Source: Heloderma charlesbogerti
Lineage: Eukaryota > Chordata > Lepidosauria > Squamata > Helodermatidae
Assembly (NCBI GenBank): GCA_026122225.1
Contig: JANEZZ010002701.1
Span: 62,001-126,000, forward strand
Direction: 5' to 3'
Length of the DNA stretch: 64,000 nucleotides
The notes under the pieces are model-generated. The model searched no databases and was not told the DNA's origin. It saw only the letters and a program-made list of their open reading frames with translations. Shown one piece after another: positions 1 through 11,774 of the stretch; position 1 is the first letter of the stretch, and every line of letters starts with the position of its first letter. The position numbers were made by a program, and so were the translations under genes.

Positions 1-542
1 CAATGCAGTCTCCCCAGCTGCCCCCCGCTCCATTGGTGGGGTCAACCAGAGGGCAGCATCCGCAGATGACCGTAGTTCAGGAGGATATGTTTGTTCAGGT
101 CCCAAGCCATGCTGTGCTTTAGAGGGAAGCACCACCAGCACCTTGAAATGAGTTCAGAAACGGACCAGAAGCCGACAAAGCAAGTTCAAAAACTGAGAAG
201 ATGTGTTCCCATTAACCGGTCCTGGTCTGCCTGGGAAGCTGGAGTGCTACATTTCCTGCACTGAGCATGGAGTTGAACTAAATGGTGCAAGGACTCCTCC
301 AACCCTATGATCCTAGTTCCCTAATGCACACTCACACAGTCTCACCAAGCGTGCATGTGGCAGCAGAGCGCACACGGGATGGCACTCGGAACACATGCGT
401 GCGCACTGCACCACAGATGCAGCCACCACTGCCGTGGGATGCGTTATCACCTCTTGACGAGCATGTGGCCTTTTTCCTGGCTTTTCATCCTCCAGTTCAA
501 GAGATAAAGGTTATAATGAGTCTCTTGATTGTCTCTGGCTGA

Positions 543-712
543 TTGCTGTAAATTGTTTTAGGTACTTGTTGTTGTTGTTGTGTGTTATTTATTTCATGTC
601 ATCATGTGAATGGTTTTTATATTTTATATAATGCATTTTAATGGTTTTTAATTTTTGTGAACCAACCAGAGAGCTTTGGTGATGGGGCGGTATAGAAATA
701 TAATAAATGAAA
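543..712 (+). mobile_element. L2-like 3' non-coding tail
   Basis: AT-rich stretch ending CCAGAGAGCTTTGGTGATGG and GGCGGTATAGAAATATAATA, the same terminal consensus seen in other L2-type ends in the window. Confidence 0.6.
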
Positions 713-748
713 TGAAAGCTTATGTGGGCACCTACGTGTGTGCACATT

Positions 749-833
749 TGTGTGTGTGTGTGTGTCCATCTGTCTGTCTCAGAGAGAGAGAGAGAGAGAG
801 AGGCAGAGGCAGAGGCAGAGGCAGAGGCAGAGA
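749..833. repeat. Compound microsatellite (TG)n, (AG)n, (GGCAGA)n
   Basis: A TG run to 765, an AG run 781-802, then five GGCAGA units to about 832. It generates spurious Arg/Glu and Ser/Leu repeats in all frames. Confidence 0.9.
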
Positions 834-1344
834 CGGCGGGGTCAGTGTATTTATGGCTCTGTTGGCACCTTGCTTCAGGGCATTGTGATGACATGCTGGA
901 CTTTCTGAACACCGGATCCGATATCTGCAAGCTGGCAAAGAGAAAACAGCAGCTGTCAAATGAGTGAGCCTCTGGCCAGTTCATCCTTGCTGCTAAAAGA
1001 TAGAGCGGGACCACAGGACCAGCTCCCCAATTGGTTATTTATTAGCTTGGCCTGGCTTGCAGCTGTGCCCCCGGCCGTTTCACCTGCCCCACAGTTGCCC
1101 TTCTCCTCTCTGCTGGGATCTGACGTAATCCGAGTCCCAGACACCTGGCCCTGCCAGGAAATCCAGCTCATGAGTCATGGGGGTGTGAATTGCATCAGTG
1201 CAACCATTGGTGCAAACAGGCTGGATTCTCCTTCCCCTGCTGGGAGGGTGACAAACTTAAAACAGCTGGAAATTACGCAGGGAGGGAATACATAGGATGA
1301 CCAGATGCAAGAGAAGACTGGGCCCTTGTGCCTCTAAGAAAGCC

Positions 1345-1455
1345 TTCGCAAACCTGGTACTCTCCAGATGTGTTGGACTACAACTCCTAGCTGGCTGGGG
1401 GATGCTGGGAACTGTAATCCAACACATCTGAAGGACACCAGATTGAGGAAGGCTG
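1345..1455. mobile_element. Hairpin MITE, CCAGATGTGTTGGACTACAAC family
   Basis: Inverted arms: CCAGATGTGTTGGACTACAA at left, AATCCAACACATCTGAAGG at right, with a GGCTGGGGGATGCTGGG centre. Confidence 0.65.
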
Positions 1456-1742
1456 CTGTGATTGGAAAAGAGATTTCCAGCAGGTACCACTGGTCAGGAA
1501 GTGTCAGAGAAGATGCATTCACCAAAATTCCCTTTTCTCTATGTAACTGTCATAATAGAGAGAAGGGAGGGGAAGTGGGGATATGTTTGCAGGACATGGC
1601 AAGAGAGCACTATTTCTCTGATCCCTCGGAGTGGCTTGGGAAATTTATCCATGGTTTCCCATTTGTTTTACTCCAGGGAAGCTCAGAAAAAACTCAGGCC
1701 AAGCTGGGGAGAGCTTGTCTATTTCTAGACTAGAGTAGACTA

Positions 1743-2440
1743 GACTGTATATTTGCTACTAGGCCAGGTTTAAGGTTCTAGTAAAAGTGTACAATATTTT
1801 GGCCACCCTGATGGCGAAGAGAAAACTCCCTGGAAAAGACCCTGATGCTGGGAAGGACTGAAGGCAAAAGGAGAAGGGGACGGCAGAGGATGAGATGGCT
1901 GGATGCAATGAATATGAACCTGAGCACGCTCCAGGAGAAAGCGCAGGACAGGAAGGCCTGGCGTGCTATGGTCCACGGGGTCACGAAGAGTCGGACACGA
2001 CTTAACGACTGAACAACAAAAGTGTACAAAGCCCTAAACAACTTGGGACCACGATACCTGAGAGAGTGCCTTCTCCCGTACCAGCCTGCCGAGTTACTGA
2101 GGTCATCAGAGCGCATGCTCCTGGTGGTTGCACATGGGCCCATGGCCCAACTGGAGTCCACCCAGAGAAGCGCCTTCAGTGTGGTGGCTCCCTTCCTGTG
2201 GAACTCCCTGCCCCTGGAGGTAGGCAGGCACTAACACTGCATTATTTTCAGCGCCTCCTGAAAACAGCTCTTTTCCAGGAAGCTTTTCTTGGTTGACCAG
2301 CCTCGGTTTTATTGGCACTCTGTTTTTTTTTTTAAAGAATAATGTTAATATCATGTTTCATCCTTTTTATCTTTTGTTCATTTTATCTCTTGCTGTTCAC
2401 TGGTCCAGAATCTGCATAGATGTGGAGCGGAATACAAATG
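1743..2440 (+). mobile_element. L2-like LINE 3' end, split by BovB
   Basis: AGGCCAGGTTTAAGGTTC (about 1762-1780) continues after the BovB insertion as TGTACAAAGCCCTAAACAAC, then RSSERMLLVVAHGPMAQLE, FSVVAPFLWNSLPLEVG and RLLKTALFQEAFLG, the usual L2 C-terminal pattern. A T-rich non-coding tail follows to about 2440. Confidence 0.78.
1795..2017 (+). mobile_element. BovB 3' end, 5'-truncated, with 12-bp TSD
   Basis: Starts at TATTTTGGCCACC and ends GGGTCACGAAGAGTCGG through GACTGAACAAC. The identical 12-mer aaaagtgtacaa lies at 1783-1794 and 2018-2029, so the boundaries are exact. It is inserted into an older L2 3' end. Confidence 0.9.
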
Positions 2441-2599
2441 TTGTAAACAACGACAACGACAACAACAATAGAATGTTCACTTCTTGCGTTTCTGCTTCTA
2501 AGCTGCTCTTAAGAGCACAGAGCACTCCTTCTCCATCCCACGGTTCCCCGGCTCTTTGGGGCTCAGCGTTGCCCACAGGTTTTAAGGAAAAGGCAGCAT

Positions 2600-2710
2600 G
2601 TTGTTGTTCAGTCGTTCAGTCGTGCCCGACTCTTCGTGACCCCACGGACCACAGCACGCCAGGCCTTCCTGTCCTCCGCTCTCTCCCGGAGCGTGCTCAA
2701 GTCCATAAAT
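2600..2710 (-). mobile_element. BovB 3' end fragment (about 110 bp) with TSD
   Basis: Reverse BovB tail from TTGTTGTTCAGTCGTTCAG to GAGCGTGCTCAAGTCC. The duplicated 8-mer ggcagcat is at 2592-2599 and 2711-2718. Heavily 5'-truncated insertion. Confidence 0.85.
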
Positions 2711-2759
2711 GGCAGCATAGTCAAATCAAACAGAGCATTTATTTTAATGACTTATTAAA

Positions 2760-3110
2760 AACAAACACCTGACCATACATTTTCTCGTTTCTGATTTTGA
2801 CCAAAGACGTCTATGGGAGTTGTCACAGCCCAGTCTTACGGAGGGTGGCATCCAGCACATTCAGCAGTCTCTGCTGTCTTTTGCTTCAGTTTGTCCAGTT
2901 ATTTCGGTCTTGGGCTCATGGCCTTGCGCACTCTGAAAAAGCGGTCACAACGAAGCAGCCTTTATTCCCCAAATCATATCCTCTTTTTCTTCTTCTCAGG
3001 CTCCCTGCCCTCACCACCCCACTTCATCCTGTTTCCATGACTCGCTAGGCCCCAGTGTGTGCCATTTCCACCTTTGATTGTACGCCTCTGACAAAGGAGT
3101 GTGAGCCTGC
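2760..3110. other. Intergenic, no supported feature
   Basis: Unique-looking sequence. The short open frames have no family motif or splice context. Confidence 0.6.
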
Positions 3111-3111
3111 T

Positions 3112-3172
3112 GAGAACATAAAAAGAGCCCTGCTGGATCAGACCAACGATCTATCTCAACCAGGAGTGTCGT
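3112..3172 (-). mobile_element. CR1-like 3' terminal scrap
   Basis: GAACATAAAAAGAGCCCTGC and TGGATCAGACCAACGATC match the reverse of the second CR1-like subfamily terminus. Only about 60 bp remain. Confidence 0.5.
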
Positions 3173-3394
3173 CTGCGGGCCAAATCCGGCCTACCCCAAG
3201 ACCCAATTTGGAGGTTCCCAGAAGACCATGTCCCCTTCCTCTGGCCCCTTCCCCAACTGCTGACCGTTTGGTGGTTTTCCAGCTTTTGCACAGTTTTCCC
3301 CCAATTGTAAAAGGGTTGAAAAGGGTCTCCAATGTTAATAGTAGTAAGTTAAAGCTAAATGTTCTATTTTTCAATTTTATTTATTATTACATTT

Positions 3395-3465
3395 ATATCA
3401 CACCCTGGCTGGGGCATGATGGGACTTGTAGGCCTTTTCTCTGTCTAAACATGCACCCTAAAATG
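3395..3465. mobile_element. MITE half-copy, same family
   Basis: GGCTGGGGCATGATGGGAC, TTGTAGGCCTTTTCTCTGTC and TAAACATGCACCC match one arm of the 22.5-kb hairpin. Confidence 0.5.
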
Positions 3466-3479
3466 CTGAGTTTAGAATG

Positions 3480-4600
3480 CTGAGTTTGGGGGCCTCAGAC
3501 CACTGAAGGTGCAGTCGGTAGGACTGCACTCTTAACGTATAACACCTACTGGCGGGTCAGCTTTTGATTATTTAGCACAGTTGCCACAAAATTTCAGTTG
3601 AAGTGACATTCAAAGCAAATTTAATGGATGTCGGGGTGCCTCTGAGCATAGGCAGTGGCTGAGTAGCTCAGATTCCGAAGAGGAACCGCAAAATGTGGGG
3701 GAGGAAGTTTCCCAGGCTCTTCCAGACAGGGAGAGACAGATTCCTCAGGTTTCAATAGCCCAGCTGGATGGAGAGGGCCTCTCTTCACACACCCCTGTGA
3801 GACATAGCGAACAGGGGAGGTGGGGCTTGGAGAGCCTGAATTCTTAGATGCCAGGCGCAGATGCAAAGCCAAGAGAGAGATGGCGGGGCAGAGCTTAGAC
3901 GGTCTGCCCGACTGGCCCAGCGAGAACAGCTGCGCTTAGAGACCTCACAAGAAAGAGGGAGATTCCCCCCCCCTTAAGTTAGGATAGTAGCTCGCCTTTT
4001 CTTCAAACGGTGGGCAACGTTCGTAGCTTCCCTTTGAACTCCCTGAAGGCATTTCCTTTGTAGACTGTGAGTCATTGACAATTTGTATCTGTATGACCCA
4101 ATCAAGTAATTAAAATAAAGAGCCTTGGATTGAAGCCTTTTGTCTGTGTTTTGATTTGGCTTTTGAAGTTCAGCAGGGACAAAAGGGAACCCTGATGATG
4201 GAGACCCCACTAGAGAATCATCCGCAGAAAAACATCAAGGGAAGTTAAAAAATGTCTGGGGAGATTTGCCTAATTCACCAGGTTGTTGATGGGCCTGAGG
4301 GGGGTTGCAGAGTTCCGCTATTATACCTCTTTTGCTTCCCCCTGCAAAAAAGACACCCCCCCAAACAAGAGACACATTCACCTGAAGTGTTAGTGGAGCC
4401 TTATCCACCTTCAAATGGATGTATTCCAGCAACTGGATTTGGGGGAAGAGAGAGAAGTCTTTTAGCCACAGGGATAAGTCACTCACACACTCCCTGAGTT
4501 TCCAGAGAAATGTGGAATTCTTCAGCAGCTGCTGCTGCTGCAAAACGATGGGATTTGCAGGATTTCGCACAGGTGTTGCATGTCCCCGATACTTTTTAGG
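3480..4600. other. Intergenic, no supported feature
   Basis: No exon-like open frame with splice sites and no repeat I can assign. AATTAAAATAAAGAGCC near 4110 resembles a polyadenylation context but has no gene attached. Confidence 0.5.
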
Positions 4601-4608
4601 ACAACTTA

Positions 4609-4703
4609 GGGCGCAATCCTATGCATGTTTAGACAGAAAAGAGTCCTAGAACACCAGCATTCCCCAGCCAGCATTCTGTCTAAACATGCATAGGATTCCA
4701 TCC
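4609..4703. mobile_element. MITE, same CCTATGCATGTTTAGACAG family, TTA TSD
   Basis: Terminal inverted repeats GGGCGCAATCCTATGCATGT and its complement near ACATGCATAGGATTCCATCC. TTA lies at 4606-4608 and 4704-4706. Confidence 0.75.
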
Positions 4704-4709
4704 TTAAAG

Positions 4710-6215
4710 CCTGAACAGGTGAGAGCTAGAAACCAGATGGTTGGTTTTGGTAGACTTTTCCTCTAGCACAGGCTACAAAGGTTAAGCTGAAGCTATTTTT
4801 CTGACGTTATTAAAGTGATGTTTATAGAGATATGCCTCCCCGCACCATTGAAAGAAAACAATATTTATTTAGAAATGGGAAGGAGCCTCATACGCCCAAC
4901 CTGCCAAGACAGAGAGTTGGAGCATGGAACCTATCCCACCGCCCCACCTGGGCATCCCGTCTCACCTGTTTTTATCAGAGCTCTCTGATCCTGCTGCCCA
5001 TGAACAGTCCAGAAATCCCCCCCTAGGCAACTCCAGATGCCAATAATAAATGGTGCAGCATTTCATAAGGTGCCCTGATGGACCCCAAGTGGGGTTCCTA
5101 CTCACCACACGTTCCATCTTCTCAAACAGCTGACTAGAAAAGAGAATGCCAATGGTTGGAAGGCAAGAACAAAGGACAAAGTTTACAATGCTCATGCAAA
5201 AAAGATTTGGATGAAATTAGAACAATGCCCTTTCATCGCCCTCATCGTTCCCCTCTGCTCTCAGAGTAGGTTGAACGTATTGTGGTGGAAAAGCTGCAGC
5301 CTGCCCCAAGGTGTTATTTCAGGTGTCCCCCCCCCCCATGTCCCCACAGCCAAAATTACTAGTGCTGTGCTGAAAATTTATCCCACATTTTTTCGACCGT
5401 TCTCATTCAATTTGATAGGAGAGAAATTGCTTTCAAAAAGAAATTCAATGGCGAAGAAATTTCAGAGAAATCCTCATGGGTTGAGTTTGGGTATCTTGGG
5501 CTTCTCTTACTTAGGAGGTGGCCGAGGAGTGAGCACGTATCCTGTTTTTCATTGTACAATCATCTCTCTGGCCGCCTGTAGCCTCCTCAGCTTCCTACAC
5601 TTCAATTAAAGCCCAGTTTAAAACACCATGAGATAATTCCTCCCATGGGGCTTTTTCAGATCAGGACATGCAGGGAGCTTGGGAGGCTGGCTGCAATTAG
5701 AGGTAAGCTCAAAAACACCACAAAAATGAATTGTAAAGCATCCTGAATGAGGCAGATCAATGGAGGCCTCTTTCATGGGGGGAGAAAACTTTCAGGAAAC
5801 TGGAGGACAGATTTCGGCGGAGCTCTAACTCCACCTCGCCCCTGGAGCTGGACACAACACTGTCCCCACCTGCGCTGCGGTGGATGCAAACTCGGGGCCC
5901 GCCTGCCAAGACAGTGGATGCTGTTGCAGCACAAAAGCCCCCAAACCTCCCCCTCCCCAAAGAAGCTGTGCTGCAAGCCCTACCAACGGGGAGCCCTACC
6001 TGGGAGAAACTGTTGGGAATTTCTCAAAGCCGACTACGTCTTCTCTGTTGGGAATTTGAGAAACTGCTGTGGGCACCAGCACAAAATGGCTCCCATGGAG
6101 GATATGCCTTGTTACATAATGGCTGCCATGGGGGCCTAGTTAGTCAAGAGGTGTGTGGAGGGGTGAGGGGGGAGAGAAATAGCAAGGCTAGAGGGTGGGA
6201 GGGAGGGGGAAATAG
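4710..6215. other. Intergenic, no supported feature
   Basis: Contains only short open frames, a poly(C) run at about 5326 and repeated GCTGTTGGGAATTT phrases at 6009 and 6047. Confidence 0.5.
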
Positions 6216-6219
6216 AAAG

Positions 6220-6600
6220 AGTCGCCTCCTGGCCCGCCCAATCTTCTTCTGTCCACACAGACCTTTCCCCTTTGTGTGTGCGCTCTCTCTCTCTCTCTCT
6301 CTCTTTCTGTCCACTCCCAGCCTGTAGTCTCCCCATTTCTCTCCCCCAACCGCTTTCTCACTATTTCTCTCTCTTCCCCAGCCTTAGCCTTCTTCTTTCT
6401 CTCCCTTCCTAGCCCCTAGCCTTGCTCTTTCTCTCCCACTCACCCCTTTATCTTGCTGTTTCTCTCCACTCCTAGCCTCGCCCTTTCTCTCTCCAGCACC
6501 TCTTTGTCTCACTGTTTCTCCCCATTCCTAGTCTCTAGCCTCACTCTTCTCTGCCCTCTCCCCCTTTGCCTTGCTTTCTTTTCCTGCCCTCTGAGCAGCT
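6220..6600. repeat. Pyrimidine-rich degenerate minisatellite with (CT)n core
   Basis: A (CT)n run at 6282-6306, then repeated modules of the form TTTCTCTCCC, CCTAGCCT and TTGCTCTTTCTCTC, recurring about every 50-60 bp. Almost purely C/T on the plus strand. Confidence 0.65.
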
Positions 6601-6604
6601 GATC

Positions 6605-8055
6605 AGCGGCAGGTTCAGGAACAGGAAGGAGAACTTGTTGCCCTAACAGTTTTCAATTGTTTATTAAAACATGTTTTTTTTTTTTTTTTAGGGAGACAGG
6701 GAGTGAAGAGCTTTGCGGGTGCCATTGGAGGTGCCCACGAGTGCCATGGCGCCGATGGGCACTGCGTTGGAGACCCTGTTCCAGGGTGAGGGTGCGCAGG
6801 ATATCTCACTGTATATTCTAATACCACAGTTCAGCAAGGGAGACCTGAATTCAGAGACTTACTTCATTGCGCACAATGGATATGCATTTCTACTAGACCT
6901 GCTGATCTGGCCAGAAGTTCCCCATTCAGGACGACTAGTTATTATGCACTATGTAACAATGGTCTAAGTCCCGTCCCCAAAATGTAATGAAACCTCTTTG
7001 TGCTGTTGAGAAGGAAGATGGGTACTCATGTCTGTCAATGGAGAATTGTTTGGTGCAGATCTGTATAATTCTTTTGTTTCAACAGGTATTTGGGGCAAGG
7101 CTTAAGGTGGAAGAGGTTGGAATAGACCTGTGCTCCGCACTCACAAGAGGAGCACAGAGCAGCCGAAAAGGGGCGTGTCTGGGAGGGGCGTTCTGGGGCA
7201 GGGAGGGTGGAAAAGCCGGTACGACACATCCTGTGTGTCGCCTGGCAACCTCCTCCCCTGCTTCGCCCTCCTGTGGCTAGACAGCCGAAATTGGCTGTCT
7301 AACCAAAAATGCAGGGCAGGGGAAGCGCGGAGGGAACGATCCCCTCTATGCTTCTCCTGTCCTGCTTTGGCTAGGCAGTTCGGAGTCGGCCGTCTATCTG
7401 CATAGGATTGTGTCCTTAAACCCTAAACTGCTTAGGACTTGGCTTTCTAAGGGACCGCTGGTTTCGTTACGAACCTGTCCAGTTATTATGGTCTGCAGGA
7501 TAGGCCCTCCTGAGGGCGCCCTTACCCCACAAACACCTGTTTGTTGGGCATACATGAAAGGGATTTCTCCTGTGTTGCCCCCAAACTGTGGAATGCGCTC
7601 CCTTAAGAACTATGATCAGCCCCCACATTTTTGGCTTTTAGGGGGCAATCTATCCATTGTGCCCTCGATGCTTGTAAGCCCCCAAATTTGGAGGCTTACA
7701 AATATCCAATGCAGAGGCGTGGCGGAGGTGATCATTGCCACTGCCACGCCTCCCACTCTGCATTTTAGCTAGACAGGCTTTCTCGCCTGCCTAGCTGGGG
7801 CACTGCGGAGGGAGAGGGAAGGAGGCTGGAGAGGCCTCCGGGAGCCCCTCCCTGCCACACCCACAGAAACGCCCCCTTTACCCCTTCTCCAAAGCTGCTT
7901 TTACGGCCTTGGATAGGCAGCTGGTTCTCTCCATGACAGCTGTGAGGGGGAGGGAGTGTGGATTCATGGACCCAAGATCGGAGTGCTGTCTCCGATCTCG
8001 GATCCAGGAATCTGAAATATCTGACACCCCACCTGCCCGATGCTGTCCAGGGGCC
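6605..8055. other. Intergenic, probable decayed repeats
   Basis: Includes GCATAGGATTGTGTCC at about 7401 and recurrent GCTAGACAG and GCCTAGCTG phrases (about 7275-7800) suggesting an unresolved repeat. No gene seen. Confidence 0.45.
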
Positions 8056-8059
8056 ATAG

Positions 8060-8216
8060 GATTGCTCTCCCCACCTTTTAAATTATGTAGGTTCAATGTT
8101 TTAGTGTTTTTAATGTTCTTGTTTTGTATTGCAGTTCCATTATTTTTAATTCTAATACACCGGCTTCATGTTTTTTTTAGCAACTCGGGCAGTATATAAA
8201 TATTAGTAATAATTTT
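8060..8216 (+). mobile_element. L2-like 3' non-coding tail, weak
   Basis: T-rich stretch with TTTTAATGTTCTTGTTTTG ending CAACTCGGGCAGTATATAAA. Similar in style to L2 tails. Abuts a SINE. Confidence 0.4.
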
Positions 8217-8473
8217 TTAAAATTTATTTATTTATTTATTGCATTTATACCCCGCCTTTCTCCCTCTCGCAAGGAACTCAAGGCGGCTTACATTATCCTC
8301 CTCCTCACCATTGTATCCTCACAACAACAACCCTGTGAGGTAGGTTGGGCTGAGAGTCTGTGACTGGCCCAAAGCCACCCAGTGAGCTTCCATGGCCAAG
8401 TGGGGACTAGAACCCGGATCTCCCGGCTCCCAGTCCGTCACTCTCACCACTACACTACACTGGCTCTTCAGAA
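8217..8473 (-). mobile_element. tRNA-derived SINE (AGCCAGTGTGGTGTAGTGG family)
   Basis: Reading on the minus strand: AGCCAGTGTAGTGTAGTGG, an A/B-box head, then GGCCAGTCACAGACTCTCAG, ACCTACCTCACAGGGTTG, GTAAGCCGCCTTGAG and a (AAAT)n tail. The same family is at 58.7 kb. Confidence 0.85.
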
Positions 8474-8882
8474 ATGTATCTGTGCAATTAGCACACACGC
8501 AGTTGTTCTCATGCACAGCCCACCATGGCACTCAAAGACCCCTTCCTCAGGAGCCCTGACTCTTGACCCAACTTTATATTCTACTCTCTGCTAAAGAAGA
8601 AGAGACAAACACCAGAAAGGGAGTGCACTCACCAGTCCCAGTCTCTTTGCAACTGGGAAGCAGTCTCATGCAAAAGGCTGCCTTCCATTGTCTAAACGAA
8701 GAAAAGGTAAACTTTAGTTGCTGCGTTTCCTGCCCCCTCTTGGGTCCCAAATGGTATGCCTGTGTCCCTGTGTCGTTCTTTTGTTTCAACAGGCTTTTGA
8801 GTTGATTGAGGCTCCTCCCAGGGGGTGAGGAACGTTTGCCTCCAGGTTTGAGTCAGGAAAAGGTGTCCTTCAGCTAATGCAG

Positions 8883-8965
8883 CTTTGCCCACCCTCGGGC
8901 CCTCCAGATGTCTTGGGACTACAGCTTCAGTCATACCCAGCCAGCACTGGGCAAGGCTGAAATAC
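8883..8965. mobile_element. Hairpin MITE, same family, one arm
   Basis: CCTCCAGATGTCTTGGGACT and ACAGCTTCAGTCATACCCAG. Partial copy just left of a SINE. Confidence 0.45.
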
Positions 8966-8992
8966 TGGAAGAGTGGGAGACAGGTGGTTATG

Positions 8993-9192
8993 GGGGGTGG
9001 CTGTGGCTCAGTGGTAGAGCACCTGCTTTGCATGCAGAAGGCCTCAGGTTGATCCCTGGCATCTCCGGGTAGGGATAGCAAGGACTCCTGCTTGGAAACC
9101 TGGAGAGCCAGTCAGCTGCCAGTCAGTGTGGACAATACTAGGCTTGATGGACTCATGGCCTGACTCAGTATAATGCCGCTTCCTATGTTCCG
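8993..9192 (+). mobile_element. tRNA-derived SINE (GGCTCAGTGGTAGAGCACC family)
   Basis: A box GTGGCTCAGTGGTAGAGC and B box AGGTTGATCCCTGGC, then CTTGGAAACCTGGAGAGCC, AGTCAGTGTGGACAATACT and the tail TGACTCAGTATAATGCCGC. tRNA-like head only; not a tRNA gene. Confidence 0.82.
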
Positions 9193-9611
9193 ATCAACGC
9201 TTAGGCCGCTGGTTAGCCTCCTTCACAGTGGCTTTCATCTATTAGCAAATGCTGTACCTACTTACTAGAAGTCTTTCTGCTTTTGTCCTTCCACAGCTCT
9301 GGACACAGACACGTTGCCCGTCCTCAGTTGTTCATCTGAAGTGGTGACACAACTCCAAGATTGGAATTCTGAGCAAACAGAAGCCCCCGCCCCACCATCA
9401 CTGGTAGCAACATCTCCATAGCAACCGACTCCTTTGGAAGGGCGTCCATGCTGCGGCTTCAACTGTGTTATGGTACCGCTTCGTAGCCCTTGTGCCCTGC
9501 TTATGGGCTTCCCAGGGACATTCCAGGAACCCCAATGGACCTTTGGTCTGCTCCAGCAGAGTAGCCCATATGATCTTACTCAGACAGTACGACAGACCCT
9601 TGTCTGATCTA

Positions 9612-9712
9612 GTACGACAGGAGTGGGCAACTTGTGTTCCTCCAGATGTTTGGGCCTACAACTCCCAACATTCCTCACCATTGGCTATGCAGACTAGTTG
9701 CCTATCCTTGTA
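9612..9712. mobile_element. Hairpin MITE, same family, one arm
   Basis: GGAGTGGGCAACTTGTGTTC, CTCCAGATGTTTGGGCCTAC and AACTCCCAACATTCCTCACC. The second arm is mostly lost. Confidence 0.5.
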
Positions 9713-10147
9713 GCAGTAGGGTATTTATTAGCCCATCACATAGTGCTGAGCAAGCCCATTGGTAGCAAACATGGGAGGCCTTTTGCTTACTTTTGAGGTG
9801 GCAGGGGCAGCAAATGGAAAAGCTCACCACCAGTGCTTCCTCCAGCTCCTCATTGCTACCACCCATCATGTTCAGTACCCCAGAATAATGCTGAGTTTGA
9901 CATGGCTTCATTCCATGGCCTTTAGGCAACATATAAATGGTGGGCAGCAGCTGAGAAGAGCCAGAGGAGGGCTGGTGAATTTCATGCCCCCATCCTCAAA
10001 ATCTGCCCCAACCTCAAAAGTGTCCACCTTCCACCACTGACACCCCTCCCCACAGTTGGGCCAAATCCTTGCCCTGTCCAAAGTTCAAGCCAGGCCTAGT
10101 AGAAATCTAGTATTTAGTTTGCCTATTAACAGTTGGGAAATTAAGGG

Positions 10148-10246
10148 TTGTACCCGATGGGTCATATCCAATGTTAGGCTAACTTAAGCCCCATTCATTT
10201 CAATGGGTGTACTGCAAGTAGGACTAACATTGGATACAACCTGTTG
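10148..10246. mobile_element. MITE, TATCCAATGTTAG family
   Basis: Inverted ends CATATCCAATGTTAGGCTAA and GGACTAACATTGGATACAAC. A similar copy is at 15.66 kb. Confidence 0.6.
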
Positions 10247-10511
10247 TGTCTGCGTAGTTACCAAAACTAGGACAACCATCTTAGGCACCAAACCTCTCAT
10301 CCGGCATCACAGATCTCCTAGGAGAAATCTGAGCACCACAGCCTGGCTGTTGAGGAGTAATGGAAGCCAGTCCAAAGACGGGCAGAATTGAGTCTTTCAA
10401 AATGTCAGCATCCTGACTCTGGTCTATTGGTTGCACTAACTGGTTAATTTCTATTAGTTCACTAATCTTTTAATGTAGTTTTTGCTCATCAGAGCTTCTT
10501 CTGGTCACCCC

Positions 10512-10625
10512 AACCTGGTGTCCTTCAGGTGTTTTGGACTTAAACTGTCATCAGCCCCAGCCAGCCAACGATCAGGAATGCTAGGAATCCAAAACATCTG
10601 GAGGGCACCAGGCTGGGGAAAGCTG
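10512..10625. mobile_element. Hairpin MITE, same CCAGATGT family
   Basis: CCTGGTGTCCTTCAGGTGTT at left, CCAAAACATCTGGAGGGCAC at right, with CAGCCCCAGCCAGCC between. Confidence 0.65.
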
Positions 10626-10857
10626 AAGCATCAGTATTGCTAAGTAGAACACCTTACACTATGTAGCTCCTTCACCCTTCTCGACTCCATCAAGTAAAAC
10701 ATACCAGCCAATTCCCCTTATGTTTGCGCCATATATGTGGTATCCCGGTGATACTGGGGAAATGAGTAACCGCCGTATTCTGCCACTGGGTGGCTCGTTT
10801 TAAAATTGCAAGTTGTTTCCCTGGCTTTGTAGCTCATGTGTTTTCATCGACAACTAA

Positions 10858-11535
10858 CGAATCATAGAATCATAGAATAGTAGGGTTGGAAGGGGCCTAC
10901 AAGGCCATCGAGTCCAACCCCCTGCTCAATGCAGGAATCCAAGTCAGAGCATCCCTGACAGATGGCTGTCCAGCCTTGTCTTGAATGCCTCCAGTGTTGG
11001 AGAGCCGGCCACCTCCCTAGGCAAGTGGTTCCATTGTCGTATTGCTCTAACAGTCAAGAAGTTTCTCCTGATGTTCAGCCGGAATCTGGCTTCCTGTAAC
11101 TTGAGCCCATTCTTCCATGTCCTGCACTCTGGGATGATCGAGAAGAGATCCTGGCCTTCCTCTCTGTGACAACCTTTCAAGTACTTGAACAGCGCTATCG
11201 TATCTCCCCTCAGTCTTCTCTTCTCAAGGCTAAACATGCCCAGTTCTTTCAGTCTCTCTTCATAGGGCTTTGTTTCCAGTCCCATGATCATCTTTGTTGC
11301 CCTCCTCTGAACCCTCTCCAGCTTGTCTGCATCCTTCTTAAAGTGTGGTGCCCAGAACTGGACACAGTACTCCAGATGAGGCCTAACCAGTGCTGAGTAG
11401 AGGGGAGCTAGTACTTCCCGGGATTTGGAAGCTATGCTTCTGTGAATGCAGCCCAAAATAGCATTTGCCTTTTTTGCAGCCACATCACATTGTTGGCTCA
11501 TATTCAGCTTGTGATCTACAACAATTCCAAGAAAA
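10858..11535 (-). mobile_element. CR1 LINE 3' fragment
   Basis: The CR1 3' terminus (AATCATAGAATCATAGAATAG on the plus strand) is at the left end. The coding remnant runs from [21 protein letters not shown] through [11 protein letters not shown] and [20 protein letters not shown] to LDSHLSGML. 5'-truncated. The frame is intact across about 200 codons. Confidence 0.92.
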
Positions 11536-11774
11536 CAAAGTAGATTCCAAATGCTGCTGTTCCAACTATAATTTTGCCACACTGCCAACGCCTTGGCTTT
11601 ATTATAGGTCTGCAGACATCAACTAACTATAAAACTTATTTATAGCAATTTTTGGAAGCCTGTAGACTTCTTTTTGTCTGAAACCTGGTCAGCAACAATT
11701 TTGCTGGCTGGCTCACCTCTCGTTTCTGCTGTTAACTCTGACAGAGTGAAGGAACAGTGGAGACCACTTGCGGA

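Noticed and set aside
589..1014. Open frames rich in Ser/Leu or Arg/Glu repeats
   Set aside because: Produced by the (TG)n(AG)n(GGCAGA)n microsatellite. No splice or homology support.
4080..4135. Polyadenylation site of an unseen gene (AATTAAAATAAAGAGCC)
   Set aside because: No upstream exon or conserved frame supports a gene. A-rich hexamers are common in intergenic DNA.
8993..9070. tRNA gene (clear A and B boxes)
   Set aside because: No cloverleaf-compatible 3' half. The sequence continues into a SINE body shared with 28.4 and 48.3 kb.
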